Shown here in pieces: positions 1-7,788 of a stretch of 46,476 nt of DNA (its first letter is position 1; each line of letters begins with the position of its first letter). The position numbers and the translations under genes are program-made. The notes beneath the pieces are model-generated. The model was given only the letters and a program-made list of their open reading frames with translations. It had not been told where the DNA came from and made no database searches. The stretch lies in the NCBI RefSeq assembly GCF_004551525.1, contig NZ_SATR01000037.1, forward strand, positions 1-46,476. Reading direction: 5' to 3'. The DNA comes from Vibrio ouci (GTDB taxonomy: Bacteria; Pseudomonadota; Gammaproteobacteria; Enterobacterales; Vibrionaceae).

Positions 1-68
1 ACGACAGACTCGTAGTCTGTAGCATCTTCAATCGTTTCATGAGCCAGTACTAATTCTTGAGCCAACAT
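1..68 (-). CDS. Possible 5' end of an unrecognised gene, cut by the window edge
   Basis: An open reading frame runs off the left edge on the reverse strand. It starts at the ATG complementary to 66-68 and reads MLAQELVLAHETIEDATDYE and a few more residues. All three forward frames contain stops here. I do not recognise it. The ATG lies inside the U-tract of the suhB terminator hairpin and the only Shine-Dalgarno-like bases are in that hairpin's stem, so it may be a chance reading frame. Confidence 0.3.
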   Translation of the reverse strand, partial: MLAQELVLAHETIEDATDYESV

Positions 69-101
69 AAAAAATCCCCACTAACTTTGTTAGTGGGGAT
101 T
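67..101 (-). terminator. Rho-independent terminator of suhB
   Basis: A perfect 12-bp stem (AATCCCCACTAA at 73-84 with TTAGTGGGGATT at 90-101) encloses a 5-nt loop. Read on the reverse strand it is followed by ATTTTTTAT. It lies about 90 bases past the suhB stop. Confidence 0.85.
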
Positions 102-193
102 ATCATACGACCCGAAGATCATTCAAGTCTCTAAACCGATCGGCATTACACTCATTGAGTGGGGCTTTCTATATTCAGCTGTGACGGAGCTAA

Positions 194-997
194 TTATTTA
201 AGCATTGCTTCATTGCCGTTTTCACGGATGTGCTTAAGCATACCTTTAACGCCACGTGCACTGGAAGCAACAACGTTGCCTGACTTCATGTAGTCTGTAC
301 CGCCAGCGAAATCAGTGATGATAGCACCAGCTTCACGTGCAATAAGCTCACCTGCTGCGATGTCCCAAGGCTTAAGGCCAAGTTCGAAGAAACCATCAAC
401 GCGGCCAGCAGCAACGTAACATAGGTCAAGTGCAGCAGAACCTGTACGACGGAAGTCAGCACAATCTACGAATAGAGAAGACATGATCTTGAAGTAAGAT
501 TCAGAATGCTGTTTCTGCTTGAATGGGAAACCAGTCGCTAAAACAGTACCTTGAAGATCTTTTAGTTGTTTAACGCGGATACGTGCGTTGTTTAGCTGAG
601 CACCAGCACCACGTTGTGCAGTGAATAGCTCATTTTGCATAGGATCGTATACACATGCTACTTCAATCTTACCTTTGAAGCGTACAGCAATTGATACAGA
701 GAAGTGTGGCAAACCTTTAACAAAGTTTGAAGTGCCATCCAGAGGGTCAATGATCCATTGTACTTCTTTGTCTCTACCTTCGATAACGCCATTTTCCTCA
801 GCAACAATGCAGTGCTCAGGGTAAGAAGCTTGGATAGTATCGATGATGATAGTTTCCGCTTCTTTGTCTACGTTAGTAACAAAGTCGTTCGTGCCTTTCT
901 GAGTAGATTCGATCTTCTCAGCATTTTCTAAAGATTTAGCAATATGATTGCCAGCTTTTCGTGCAGCACGAATAGCGATATTAAGCATTGGATGCAT
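194..997 (-). CDS. suhB: Inositol-1-monophosphatase SuhB
   Basis: This is a Mg-dependent phosphatase of the inositol monophosphatase family. In enterobacteria SuhB also joins the Nus factor complex that promotes rRNA transcription antitermination. At 267 residues it has the family's normal length. The metal-binding signature DPLDGTSNFVKG is present near residue 85 and the second signature WDIAAG near residue 213. The start MHPMLNIAIRAARKAGN matches the known N-terminus of the family. It is divergent from trmJ, the usual arrangement in vibrios, and has its own terminator at 67-101. Assignment is secure; the Nus role is transferred from E. coli. Confidence 0.97.
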   Translation of the reverse strand: MHPMLNIAIRAARKAGNHIAKSLENAEKIESTQKGTNDFVTNVDKEAETIIIDTIQASYPEHCIVAEENGVIEGRDKEVQWIIDPLDGTSNFVKGLPHFSVSIAVRFKGKIEVACVYDPMQNELFTAQRGAGAQLNNARIRVKQLKDLQGTVLATGFPFKQKQHSESYFKIMSSLFVDCADFRRTGSAALDLCYVAAGRVDGFFELGLKPWDIAAGELIAREAGAIITDFAGGTDYMKSGNVVASSARGVKGMLKHIRENGNEAMLK

Positions 998-1175
998 ACT
1001 AATTTCCCAACGGATGTTAAAGAACAGAAAAACGGGCGGCAGTATACCAGATAAATCATCAAATGGAAGTGGTTAATTTTTGCTCTTTCGGTTTTTATCG
1101 AACAAAGGGTCTGACCATTTTACTCAGGTATATGTTACTATCTTGCAGCTTTATTAACAGTCTTGGGAATAATCA

Positions 1176-1907
1176 ATGCTTAACAACGTTAAAGTTGTCC
1201 TTGTAGGGACTTCGCACTCTGGCAATATCGGTTCAGCGGCTCGCGCAATGAAAGTCATGGGCTTGAGTAACCTAGTGCTAGTTGACCCTCAATGCAGTGT
1301 TGATGAACAAACCTTAGCGTTGGCAGCAGGCGCTGCTGATATCGCTGAAAATGCAACTGTTGTTGATACTCTTAGTGAAGCTGTTGCTGATTGTGCGTTA
1401 GTAGTGGGCTCTAGTGCTCGTTCTCGCACGCTAGAATGGCCAATGCTAGAGCCACGAGAGTGTGGCCAGAAGTTTGTCGCAGAAGGGCAAGATAGTCCGG
1501 TGGCTTTAGTTTTTGGACGTGAGCGAACAGGTTTAACTAATGAAGAGCTGCAAACGTGTCATTATCACGTCTGTATTCCTGCTAATCCAGAATATAGCTC
1601 GTTAAACCTAGCAATGGCGGTACAGACCTTAAGCTACGAAATTCGTATGGCTTATTTAGATAATGAGCATAGCCAGTACCAAGTACAAGAACAGGTCGAG
1701 TACCCTAGACACAAAGAACTAGAAATGTTTTTCACGCACCTTGAAAAGGTTGCCAAAGATACCCAATTTATTAGTGAAGAACAGCCGGGTAAAGTGATGA
1801 ATAAACTTCGCCGCCTATTCAACCGTGCGCGACCTGAAGCACAAGAACTGAATATCCTGCGCGGTGTTCTAACAGCGGTAGAAAAACGTATTTCTCGTGA
1901 CTCTTAA
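1176..1907 (+). CDS. trmJ: tRNA (cytidine/uridine-2'-O-)-methyltransferase TrmJ
   Basis: TrmJ is a SPOUT-class, SAM-dependent enzyme that 2'-O-methylates nucleotide 32 in the anticodon loop of several tRNAs. The N-terminal motif VLVGTSHSGNIGSAARAMK (residues 8-26) and the C-terminal knot HVCIPANPEYSSLNLAMAVQ (around 129-148) are typical of the family. The length of 243 residues is normal. It lies directly upstream of iscR, an order conserved in many gammaproteobacteria, with 114 bases between them that hold the IscR sites. It diverges from suhB across 178 bases. Confidence 0.97.
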   Translation: MLNNVKVVLVGTSHSGNIGSAARAMKVMGLSNLVLVDPQCSVDEQTLALAAGAADIAENATVVDTLSEAVADCALVVGSSARSRTLEWPMLEPRECGQKFVAEGQDSPVALVFGRERTGLTNEELQTCHYHVCIPANPEYSSLNLAMAVQTLSYEIRMAYLDNEHSQYQVQEQVEYPRHKELEMFFTHLEKVAKDTQFISEEQPGKVMNKLRRLFNRARPEAQELNILRGVLTAVEKRISRDS

Positions 1908-1929
1908 ACCACATAATACCAAAGGTTAA

Positions 1930-1979
1930 ATACCTGACTAAATTAGTCAATTAAATACTTGACCAAAACAGTCAGGTAT
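1930..1979 (+). promoter_or_regulatory. Two tandem type-1 IscR operator sites at the isc promoter
   Basis: Two adjacent 25-bp imperfect dyads (1930-1954 and 1955-1979) follow the type-1 IscR pattern, with ATACYTGACY on the left and YAGTCRR on the right around an A/T-rich centre. The second ends in the expected GTCAGGTAT; the first is degenerate at its right end. TTGACC at 1960-1965, within site 2, is a plausible -35 element. In E. coli, [2Fe-2S]-IscR binds such sites to repress the isc operon. Occupancy here is inferred. Confidence 0.8.
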
Positions 1980-2021
1980 GAAAAGATTCATACCACATAA
2001 ACGGTGTGGATATGGTGTTAT

Positions 2022-2528
2022 ATGAGACTTACATCTAAGGGACGATACGCAGTGACAGCCATGTTAGATGTGGCTCTGCATTCGCAACAGAACCCTGTGC
2101 CTTTGGCCGATATTTCTGAGCGTCAAGGGATCTCTCTATCTTACTTAGAGCAGCTTTTTTCAAAATTACGTAAAGCTGGTCTAGTAGCGAGTGTGCGTGG
2201 ACCAGGCGGTGGTTACCGTTTGGGTGAAGACGCTTACTCTATCGCAATTGGAACAGTGATTGCCGCGGTAGATGAGTCAGTTGATGCGACTAAATGTAAT
2301 GGTAAGGGAGATTGCCAAGGTGGTTCTCGCTGTTTAACCCATACATTGTGGCGTGACTTGAGTTCACGCATTAGTGACTTCTTGAACAACATCACTCTTG
2401 GTGAGTTGATGAAAGACAACGAAGTTTTAGAAATTTCAGATCGACAAGATTTAGATCTTGCCGTAAATAATGGGCTTGCAAATAAAAATACTAACACCGC
2501 GCCCATCGGTGTAAACATCCGCACTTAA
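2022..2528 (+). CDS. iscR: Iron-sulphur cluster regulator IscR
   Basis: IscR is an Rrf2-family regulator whose own [2Fe-2S] cluster reports on Fe-S supply. I chose the ATG at 2022 because it gives the conserved N-terminus MRLTSKGRYAVTAMLDVAL; an in-frame GTG at 2004 would add six residues not found in the family. The winged helix covers about residues 1-80. The three cluster cysteines are in CNGKGDCQGGSRC near residues 92-104. It is the first gene of the isc operon, 28 bases before iscS, and probably represses itself through the sites at 1930-1979. Confidence 0.96.
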   Translation: MRLTSKGRYAVTAMLDVALHSQQNPVPLADISERQGISLSYLEQLFSKLRKAGLVASVRGPGGGYRLGEDAYSIAIGTVIAAVDESVDATKCNGKGDCQGGSRCLTHTLWRDLSSRISDFLNNITLGELMKDNEVLEISDRQDLDLAVNNGLANKNTNTAPIGVNIRT

Positions 2529-2556
2529 GCGGCTGCCTGTTACATTGGAGTAGAGA

Positions 2557-3771
2557 ATGAAACTGCCTATTTATTTAGATTATTCAGCGACCTGTCCTGT
2601 TGATCCTCGTGTGGCTGAAAAAATGGTTCAGTACATGACTATGGACGGTACGTTCGGCAACCCAGCATCACGTTCACACCGTTACGGCTGGCAGGCAGAA
2701 GAAGCGGTTGATACTGCTCGTGAGCAGATTGCAGACCTATTAAATGCGGATCCTCGTGAGATCGTATTCACTTCTGGCGCAACAGAGTCAGACAACTTAG
2801 CGATTAAAGGCGCGGCTCACTTCTACTCGAAGAAAGGTAAGCATGTCATCACGTGCAAAACTGAACATAAAGCGGTTTTAGACCCATGTCGTCAGCTTGA
2901 ACGTGAAGGTTTTGAAGTTACTTACCTTGAGCCTGAATCAAACGGCCTTATCGATCTTAAAAAGCTTGAAGCGGCAATGCGTGAAGATACGGTTCTTGTA
3001 TCGATTATGCACGTTAATAACGAAATTGGTGTTATCCAAGATATCTCTTCAATCGGCGAAATGTGTCGTGAGCGTAAGATCGTGTTCCATGTCGATGCAG
3101 CGCAGTCAGCGGGTAAGTTACCAATTGACGTAAAAGAGATGAAAGTTGACTTGATCTCTATGTCGGCGCACAAGATTTACGGTCCTAAAGGTATCGGTGC
3201 ACTGTACGTTCGCCGTAAGCCACGTATCCGCCTAGAAGCGCAAATGCACGGTGGTGGTCATGAGCGTGGTTTCCGCTCTGGTACTCTTCCAACTCACCAA
3301 ATCGTTGGTATGGGTGAAGCATTCCGCATTGCTAAAGAAGACATGCAGAAAGATTTCGACCATGCACTGACGCTACGTAACCGTCTACTTGATGGCGTTA
3401 AAGATCTTGAAGCTGTGACGGTTAACGGTGACCTAGAACAACGTGTACCACATAACCTAAACGTGAGCTTCGCTTTCGTTGAAGGTGAGTCACTGCTTAT
3501 GTCTCTTAAAGACCTAGCGGTTTCTTCAGGTAGTGCATGTACTTCGGCAAGCTTAGAACCTTCATACGTTCTTCGTGCACTTGGCCTAAACGATGAATTA
3601 GCACACAGCTCAGTCCGTTTCTCATTTGGTCGTTTCACGACTGAAGAAGAAATTGACTACGCAATTGAACAGATTCGTACCGCAGTAATTAAGCTGCGTG
3701 ACATGTCTCCTCTATGGGATATGTACAAGGAAGGAATCGACCTAGATACGGTTGAGTGGGCACACCACTAA
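2557..3771 (+). CDS. iscS: Cysteine desulfurase IscS
   Basis: IscS is a PLP enzyme that takes sulphur from cysteine and passes it as persulfide to IscU and to tRNA-thiolation partners. At 404 residues it equals E. coli IscS. The PLP lysine is in SMSAHKIYGPKG near residue 206 and the persulfide cysteine in SSGSACTSASLEPS near residue 328. A Shine-Dalgarno-like GGAG precedes the ATG. It is the second gene of the operon, followed by iscU after 47 bases. Confidence 0.98.
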   Translation: MKLPIYLDYSATCPVDPRVAEKMVQYMTMDGTFGNPASRSHRYGWQAEEAVDTAREQIADLLNADPREIVFTSGATESDNLAIKGAAHFYSKKGKHVITCKTEHKAVLDPCRQLEREGFEVTYLEPESNGLIDLKKLEAAMREDTVLVSIMHVNNEIGVIQDISSIGEMCRERKIVFHVDAAQSAGKLPIDVKEMKVDLISMSAHKIYGPKGIGALYVRRKPRIRLEAQMHGGGHERGFRSGTLPTHQIVGMGEAFRIAKEDMQKDFDHALTLRNRLLDGVKDLEAVTVNGDLEQRVPHNLNVSFAFVEGESLLMSLKDLAVSSGSACTSASLEPSYVLRALGLNDELAHSSVRFSFGRFTTEEEIDYAIEQIRTAVIKLRDMSPLWDMYKEGIDLDTVEWAHH

Positions 3772-3818
3772 TCGCAGGTTATTCCCAGAGATTAATAGAG
3801 GATTCGAGGTAAAATATC

Positions 3819-4202
3819 ATGGCATATAGCGAAAAAGTAATTGATCACTACGAGAACCCACGTAACGTTGGTTCATTTGATAAAGAAGACCCAGCAGTAG
3901 GTAGCGGCATGGTTGGTGCTCCTGCGTGTGGCGATGTAATGAAGCTGCAGATCAAGGTAACACCGGAAGGTATTATCGAAGATGCTAAGTTTAAAACGTA
4001 CGGCTGTGGCAGTGCTATCGCTTCAAGCTCACTTGTAACTGAGTGGGTTAAAGGTAAAAGCATTGATGAAGCAGCAGCAATTAAAAATGCTGAAATCGCA
4101 GAAGAGCTAGAGCTTCCACCAGTGAAAGTTCACTGCTCAATTCTAGCGGAAGATGCAATCAAAGCTGCTGTTGCTGATTACAAGAAAAAACACCAAGAAT
4201 AA
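3819..4202 (+). CDS. iscU: Fe-S cluster scaffold IscU
   Basis: IscU is the scaffold on which [2Fe-2S] clusters are assembled before transfer by HscA/HscB. All three ligand cysteines are visible: GAPACGDVM (near residue 37), TYGCGSA (near 63) and KVHCSIL (near 106). The HscA recognition segment LPPVK directly precedes the third cysteine. At 127 residues it is one short of E. coli IscU. Confidence 0.98.
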   Translation: MAYSEKVIDHYENPRNVGSFDKEDPAVGSGMVGAPACGDVMKLQIKVTPEGIIEDAKFKTYGCGSAIASSSLVTEWVKGKSIDEAAAIKNAEIAEELELPPVKVHCSILAEDAIKAAVADYKKKHQE

Positions 4203-4265
4203 GTATATAATGGGAGCGTTAATTCTCCCATTTCATTCGCCAACACAGACAAACTAAGGTGCAGT

Positions 4266-4589
4266 ATGGCCATTACAATGACAGAAACCGCGGCAAGTCG
4301 CGTTAGAACATTCCTAGATAACCGAGGTAAAGGCATCGGTTTGCGTTTAGGTGTGAAAACGACGGGTTGTTCGGGAATGGCTTATGTACTTGAGTTTGTT
4401 GACGAGCTGAACGAAGAAGATTCAGTGTTTGAGCACTCTGGCGTAAAGGTGATTATTGATCCTAAGAGCCTAGTTTACCTAGACGGTACTGAGCTTGATT
4501 ACGTTAAAGAAGGCTTGAATGAAGGGTTTGAATTTAATAACCCTAATGCGAAAAGCGAATGTGGTTGTGGTGAGAGCTTCAACGTTTAA
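4266..4589 (+). CDS. iscA: A-type Fe-S carrier IscA
   Basis: IscA is an A-type carrier that helps deliver Fe-S clusters, mainly for [4Fe-4S] maturation. It has 107 residues with the three conserved cysteines in TTGCSGMAYV (near residue 35) and ECGCGESF (near 99 and 101). The start ATGGCCATTACAATGAC is preceded by AAGGTGC. It lies 63 bases after iscU, and hscB begins about 60 bases downstream. Confidence 0.97.
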   Translation: MAITMTETAASRVRTFLDNRGKGIGLRLGVKTTGCSGMAYVLEFVDELNEEDSVFEHSGVKVIIDPKSLVYLDGTELDYVKEGLNEGFEFNNPNAKSECGCGESFNV

Positions 4590-4649
4590 TTGAGAGCGCC
4601 TATGGGCATTTACTTGCTCATAGGTAGATTACCAAGGACCGAATTCTTA

Positions 4650-5165
4650 ATGAATTACTTCGAATTATTTGGGCTACCAAGTCAGTTTAAGCTGGATGGT
4701 AGCCTTCTTTCTTCACAATTCCGTGAACTGCAAAAAAAATTCCATCCCGATAACTTTGCTACTGCTTCAGAGCGAGATCGTCTCTTAGCGGTCCAGAAAG
4801 CGGCCGAGATAAACGATGCTTACCAAGTCTTAAAAAATCCTATCTCTCGCGCTGAGTATATGCTGGCTGAAAATGGCATGGAAATTCGTGGCGAGCAGCA
4901 AACGATGCAGGATCCAATGTTCTTAATGGAGCAAATGGAACTGCGTGAAGAACTGGAAGATATTTCATCGAGCTCAGATCCTGAAGAGGCTTTGTCTGAT
5001 TTTGACAGCAAAGTGAGCAAGATGTTTAAGCAACAGCTAGCGGCGACAGAGCAAGAGCTCAACGATTCTGCTTGGCAACAAGCCGCAGATCGAGTGCGTA
5101 AGCTAAAGTTTATTGCCAAACTTAAAAACGAAATCGAACTAGTGGAAGACAAGCTCCTCGGCTAG
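4650..5165 (+). CDS. hscB: Fe-S cluster co-chaperone HscB
   Basis: HscB is the J-domain partner of HscA; it recruits IscU and stimulates the HscA ATPase. The HPD motif is in KKFHPDNFATASE near residue 34, and the C-terminal helical domain that binds IscU follows. The ATG at 4650 gives the conserved start MNYFELFGLP and 171 residues, the family length. An earlier in-frame ATG at 4590, directly abutting the iscA stop, would add 20 residues unlike the family and is rejected. hscA starts 19 bases downstream. Confidence 0.96.
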   Translation: MNYFELFGLPSQFKLDGSLLSSQFRELQKKFHPDNFATASERDRLLAVQKAAEINDAYQVLKNPISRAEYMLAENGMEIRGEQQTMQDPMFLMEQMELREELEDISSSSDPEEALSDFDSKVSKMFKQQLAATEQELNDSAWQQAADRVRKLKFIAKLKNEIELVEDKLLG

Positions 5166-5184
5166 TGACAAACAAGGAACACCC

Positions 5185-7035
5185 ATGGCACTACTTCAAA
5201 TTGCGGAACCGGGTCAAAGCTCGGCCCCTCATGAGCATAAGCTTGCTGCAGGAATTGATTTAGGTACGACTAACTCTCTCGTAGCTTCAGTGAGAAGCGG
5301 TGATGCGGCAACGTTAAAAGACGAACAGGGTCAAAGTATTCTGCCGTCCGTGGTCAATTACTCTGGTGAACCATTGGTTGGCTATGATGCAAAAGCAAAA
5401 GCGGAATTAGATCCAACCAATACGATCATCTCGGTTAAACGTCTTTTAGGTCGCTCTCTTGATGATATTCAACAGCGCTATCCGAACCTGCCATACCAAT
5501 TTAAATCAAGCGAGAATGGTTTACCTGTGTTGCAAACGGCAGCTGGTGATAAAAACCCTATCGAAGTCTCTGCTGATATTCTTAAAGCGCTAGGTGAGCG
5601 TGCTGAGAAAACCCTCGGCGGTGAACTTTCTGGTGTTGTAATCACGGTTCCAGCTTATTTTGATGATGCTCAGCGCGCAGGTACGAAAGATGCGGCTAAG
5701 CTTGCTGGTATGCACGTTCTTCGTCTACTGAATGAGCCAACAGCTGCAGCTATCGCCTACGGCCTAGATTCTGGTCAAGAAGGCGTGATTGCTGTTTACG
5801 ATCTAGGTGGTGGCACATTTGATATTTCGATTCTTCGTTTATCGAAAGGTGTTTTTGAAGTACTCGCAACAGGTGGTGACTCTGCATTAGGTGGTGATGA
5901 CTTTGACCACTTGCTAGCAGATTATATTTTAGAGAAAGCAGGGATTTCGCAAACACTAACTGCTGAACAAACTCGCGTACTACTTAATGTTGCCACTGAT
6001 ACTAAGATATCGTTCTCTGAGCAAGATAGTCTTGAAGTTAACGTTTTAGGCTGGCAAGGCGCGGTTTCTAGAGAAGAATTTGAAGATCTAATTCGACCAC
6101 TGGTGAAGAAAACATTGATGTCGTGCCGTCGTGCTCTGAAAGATGCCGATGTAGACGCAGATGAAGTTCTAGAAGTTGTTATGGTCGGTGGTTCTACACG
6201 TACGCTATTGGTTCGTGAAATGGTTGGGGATTTCTTTGGTCGTAAGCCATTAACCACCATCAATCCAGATGAAGTAGTAGCAATTGGCGCGGGTATTCAA
6301 GCAGATATACTGGTCGGCAATAAGCCAGACTCAGAAATGCTGCTTCTCGATGTTATTCCGTTGTCGCTTGGTATTGAAACCATGGGTGGATTGGTTGAGA
6401 AAATTGTGCCACGCAATACCACGATTCCAGTCGCGCGTGCACAAGAATTTACCACCTTTAAAGATGGCCAGACTGCGATGAGCGTACACATCGTTCAAGG
6501 CGAGCGTGAAATGGTTGATGACTGCCGTTCACTGGCACGTTTCTCACTCAAAGGTATTCCTGCCATGGCTGCGGGTGCGGCACATATTCGAGTGACTTAC
6601 CAGGTCGATGCGGATGGCTTATTGTCGGTGACGGCAATGGAAAAGAGTACTGGCGTTCAATCTGAGATTCAGGTTAAACCATCTTACGGTTTAAGTGATG
6701 ATGAAGTGGCGAACATGCTACGTGATTCCATGACTTATGCGAAAGACGATATGTTGGCTCGTGCATTAGCTGAGCAGCGTGTTGAAGCGGACCGTGTTAT
6801 CGAAGGTTTAATTGCCGCAATGCAAGCTGATGGTGATGAGTTACTGTCAGAGCAAGAGCGTCAAGAGCTAATAAAAGCGATTGAGGCTCTTATTGAGCTA
6901 AGAAATGGCGAAGATGCCGATGCGATTGAGCAAGGTATCAAAGATACAGATAAGGCGAGCCAAGACTTTGCTTCTCGCCGCATGGATAAATCGATTCGAG
7001 CTGCGTTGTCAGGTCAATCAGTGAATGATATTTAA
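5185..7035 (+). CDS. hscA: Hsp70-type Fe-S chaperone HscA
   Basis: HscA is a dedicated Hsp70 that uses ATP to release clusters from IscU. The nucleotide-binding domain starts with GIDLGTTNSLVAS (residue 24 on) and contains the VYDLGGGTFDISIL phosphate loop and VMVGGSTRT. The substrate-binding domain follows from about residue 390. At 616 residues it matches the E. coli protein. A Shine-Dalgarno-like AAGGA precedes ATGGCACTACTTC. fdx follows after 11 bases. Confidence 0.98.
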   Translation: MALLQIAEPGQSSAPHEHKLAAGIDLGTTNSLVASVRSGDAATLKDEQGQSILPSVVNYSGEPLVGYDAKAKAELDPTNTIISVKRLLGRSLDDIQQRYPNLPYQFKSSENGLPVLQTAAGDKNPIEVSADILKALGERAEKTLGGELSGVVITVPAYFDDAQRAGTKDAAKLAGMHVLRLLNEPTAAAIAYGLDSGQEGVIAVYDLGGGTFDISILRLSKGVFEVLATGGDSALGGDDFDHLLADYILEKAGISQTLTAEQTRVLLNVATDTKISFSEQDSLEVNVLGWQGAVSREEFEDLIRPLVKKTLMSCRRALKDADVDADEVLEVVMVGGSTRTLLVREMVGDFFGRKPLTTINPDEVVAIGAGIQADILVGNKPDSEMLLLDVIPLSLGIETMGGLVEKIVPRNTTIPVARAQEFTTFKDGQTAMSVHIVQGEREMVDDCRSLARFSLKGIPAMAAGAAHIRVTYQVDADGLLSVTAMEKSTGVQSEIQVKPSYGLSDDEVANMLRDSMTYAKDDMLARALAEQRVEADRVIEGLIAAMQADGDELLSEQERQELIKAIEALIELRNGEDADAIEQGIKDTDKASQDFASRRMDKSIRAALSGQSVNDI

Positions 7036-7046
7036 GAGATAGAGTT

Positions 7047-7385
7047 ATGCCTAAGATTATTGTATTGCCGCATGAAGATTTATGCCCTGAAGGTGCGGTT
7101 CTGGAAGCGAATTCCGGTGACACTGTTCTTGATGTTGCGCTGAAAAACGGTATCGGCATTGAGCACGCATGTGAAAAGTCTTGCGCGTGTACTACGTGCC
7201 ATGTAGTGATTCGTGAAGGTTTTGACTCTTTAGAAGAGAGTGATGAGCTAGAAGACGATATGCTAGACAAAGCATGGGGCCTTGAGCCTGAATCTCGTCT
7301 GGGTTGCCAAGCGAGGGTAGCTGACGAAGATCTTGTTGTCGAAATTCCGAAGTACACGTTGAACCACGCTTCAGAAGATCATTAA
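7047..7385 (+). CDS. fdx: Isc-type [2Fe-2S] ferredoxin
   Basis: This is an adrenodoxin-type [2Fe-2S] ferredoxin that supplies electrons for cluster assembly. The ligands follow the C-x5-C-x2-C arrangement in HACEKSCACTTCHV (starting near residue 42), with the fourth cysteine in RLGCQARV (near 87). At 112 residues it is one residue longer than E. coli Fdx. It lies 11 bases after hscA. Confidence 0.97.
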   Translation: MPKIIVLPHEDLCPEGAVLEANSGDTVLDVALKNGIGIEHACEKSCACTTCHVVIREGFDSLEESDELEDDMLDKAWGLEPESRLGCQARVADEDLVVEIPKYTLNHASEDH

Positions 7386-7443
7386 TCATTCGCTCTAATT
7401 CTTTATAAATGACTACCGCAGAGTAGAAAAAGGAAGGTAAGTA

Positions 7444-7638
7444 ATGAAATGGACAGATTCGCGCGATATCGCGATTGAGCTATGCGACAAGTTCCCTGAG
7501 ATTGATCCTAAAACCGTTCGTTTTACCGATCTTCATCAGTGGATTACAGAATTAGATGACTTTGATGATGAACCAAATCGTTCAAATGAAAAGATTTTGG
7601 AAGCTGTGATCCTGTGTTGGATGGATGAAATGGATTAA
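7444..7638 (+). CDS. iscX: Isc accessory protein IscX
   Basis: IscX is a small acidic protein that binds IscS and iron and modulates the rate of cluster assembly. This 64-residue product starts MKWTDSRDIAIELCDKFPEI and has the conserved FTDLHQWI segment and an acidic C-terminus (CWMDEMD). A strong AAGGAAGG lies just before the start. It closes the isc operon, and a terminator follows at 7677. Confidence 0.96.
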   Translation: MKWTDSRDIAIELCDKFPEIDPKTVRFTDLHQWITELDDFDDEPNRSNEKILEAVILCWMDEMD

Positions 7639-7676
7639 CCCGAGTGGGAAACCCATTCCAGTTAACAAAATTTACT

Positions 7677-7707
7677 AAAAAAAACGGACCTTATGGTCCG
7701 TTTTTTT
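7677..7707 (+). terminator. Rho-independent terminator of the isc operon
   Basis: A stem of AAAAAACGGACC with GGTCCGTTTTTT around a TTAT tetraloop, then a run of T. It lies 40 bases after iscX and separates the isc operon from pepB. Confidence 0.9.
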
Positions 7708-7788
7708 ATCAATTTAACATTAAAGTGTTAACATCGATGGGTGAATAGAAAAAGGCGTAGGCAGCGCCAGTACAGACAAGGAGAAACC

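Noticed and set aside
3294..3638. A 114-codon reverse frame inside iscS
   Set aside because: It is antisense to a fully conserved gene, has a Ser/Arg-rich composition typical of shadow frames and no ribosome-binding site.
6938..7357. A 139-codon reverse frame over hscA-fdx
   Set aside because: It crosses two conserved forward genes and is low-complexity Ser-rich; no family resemblance.
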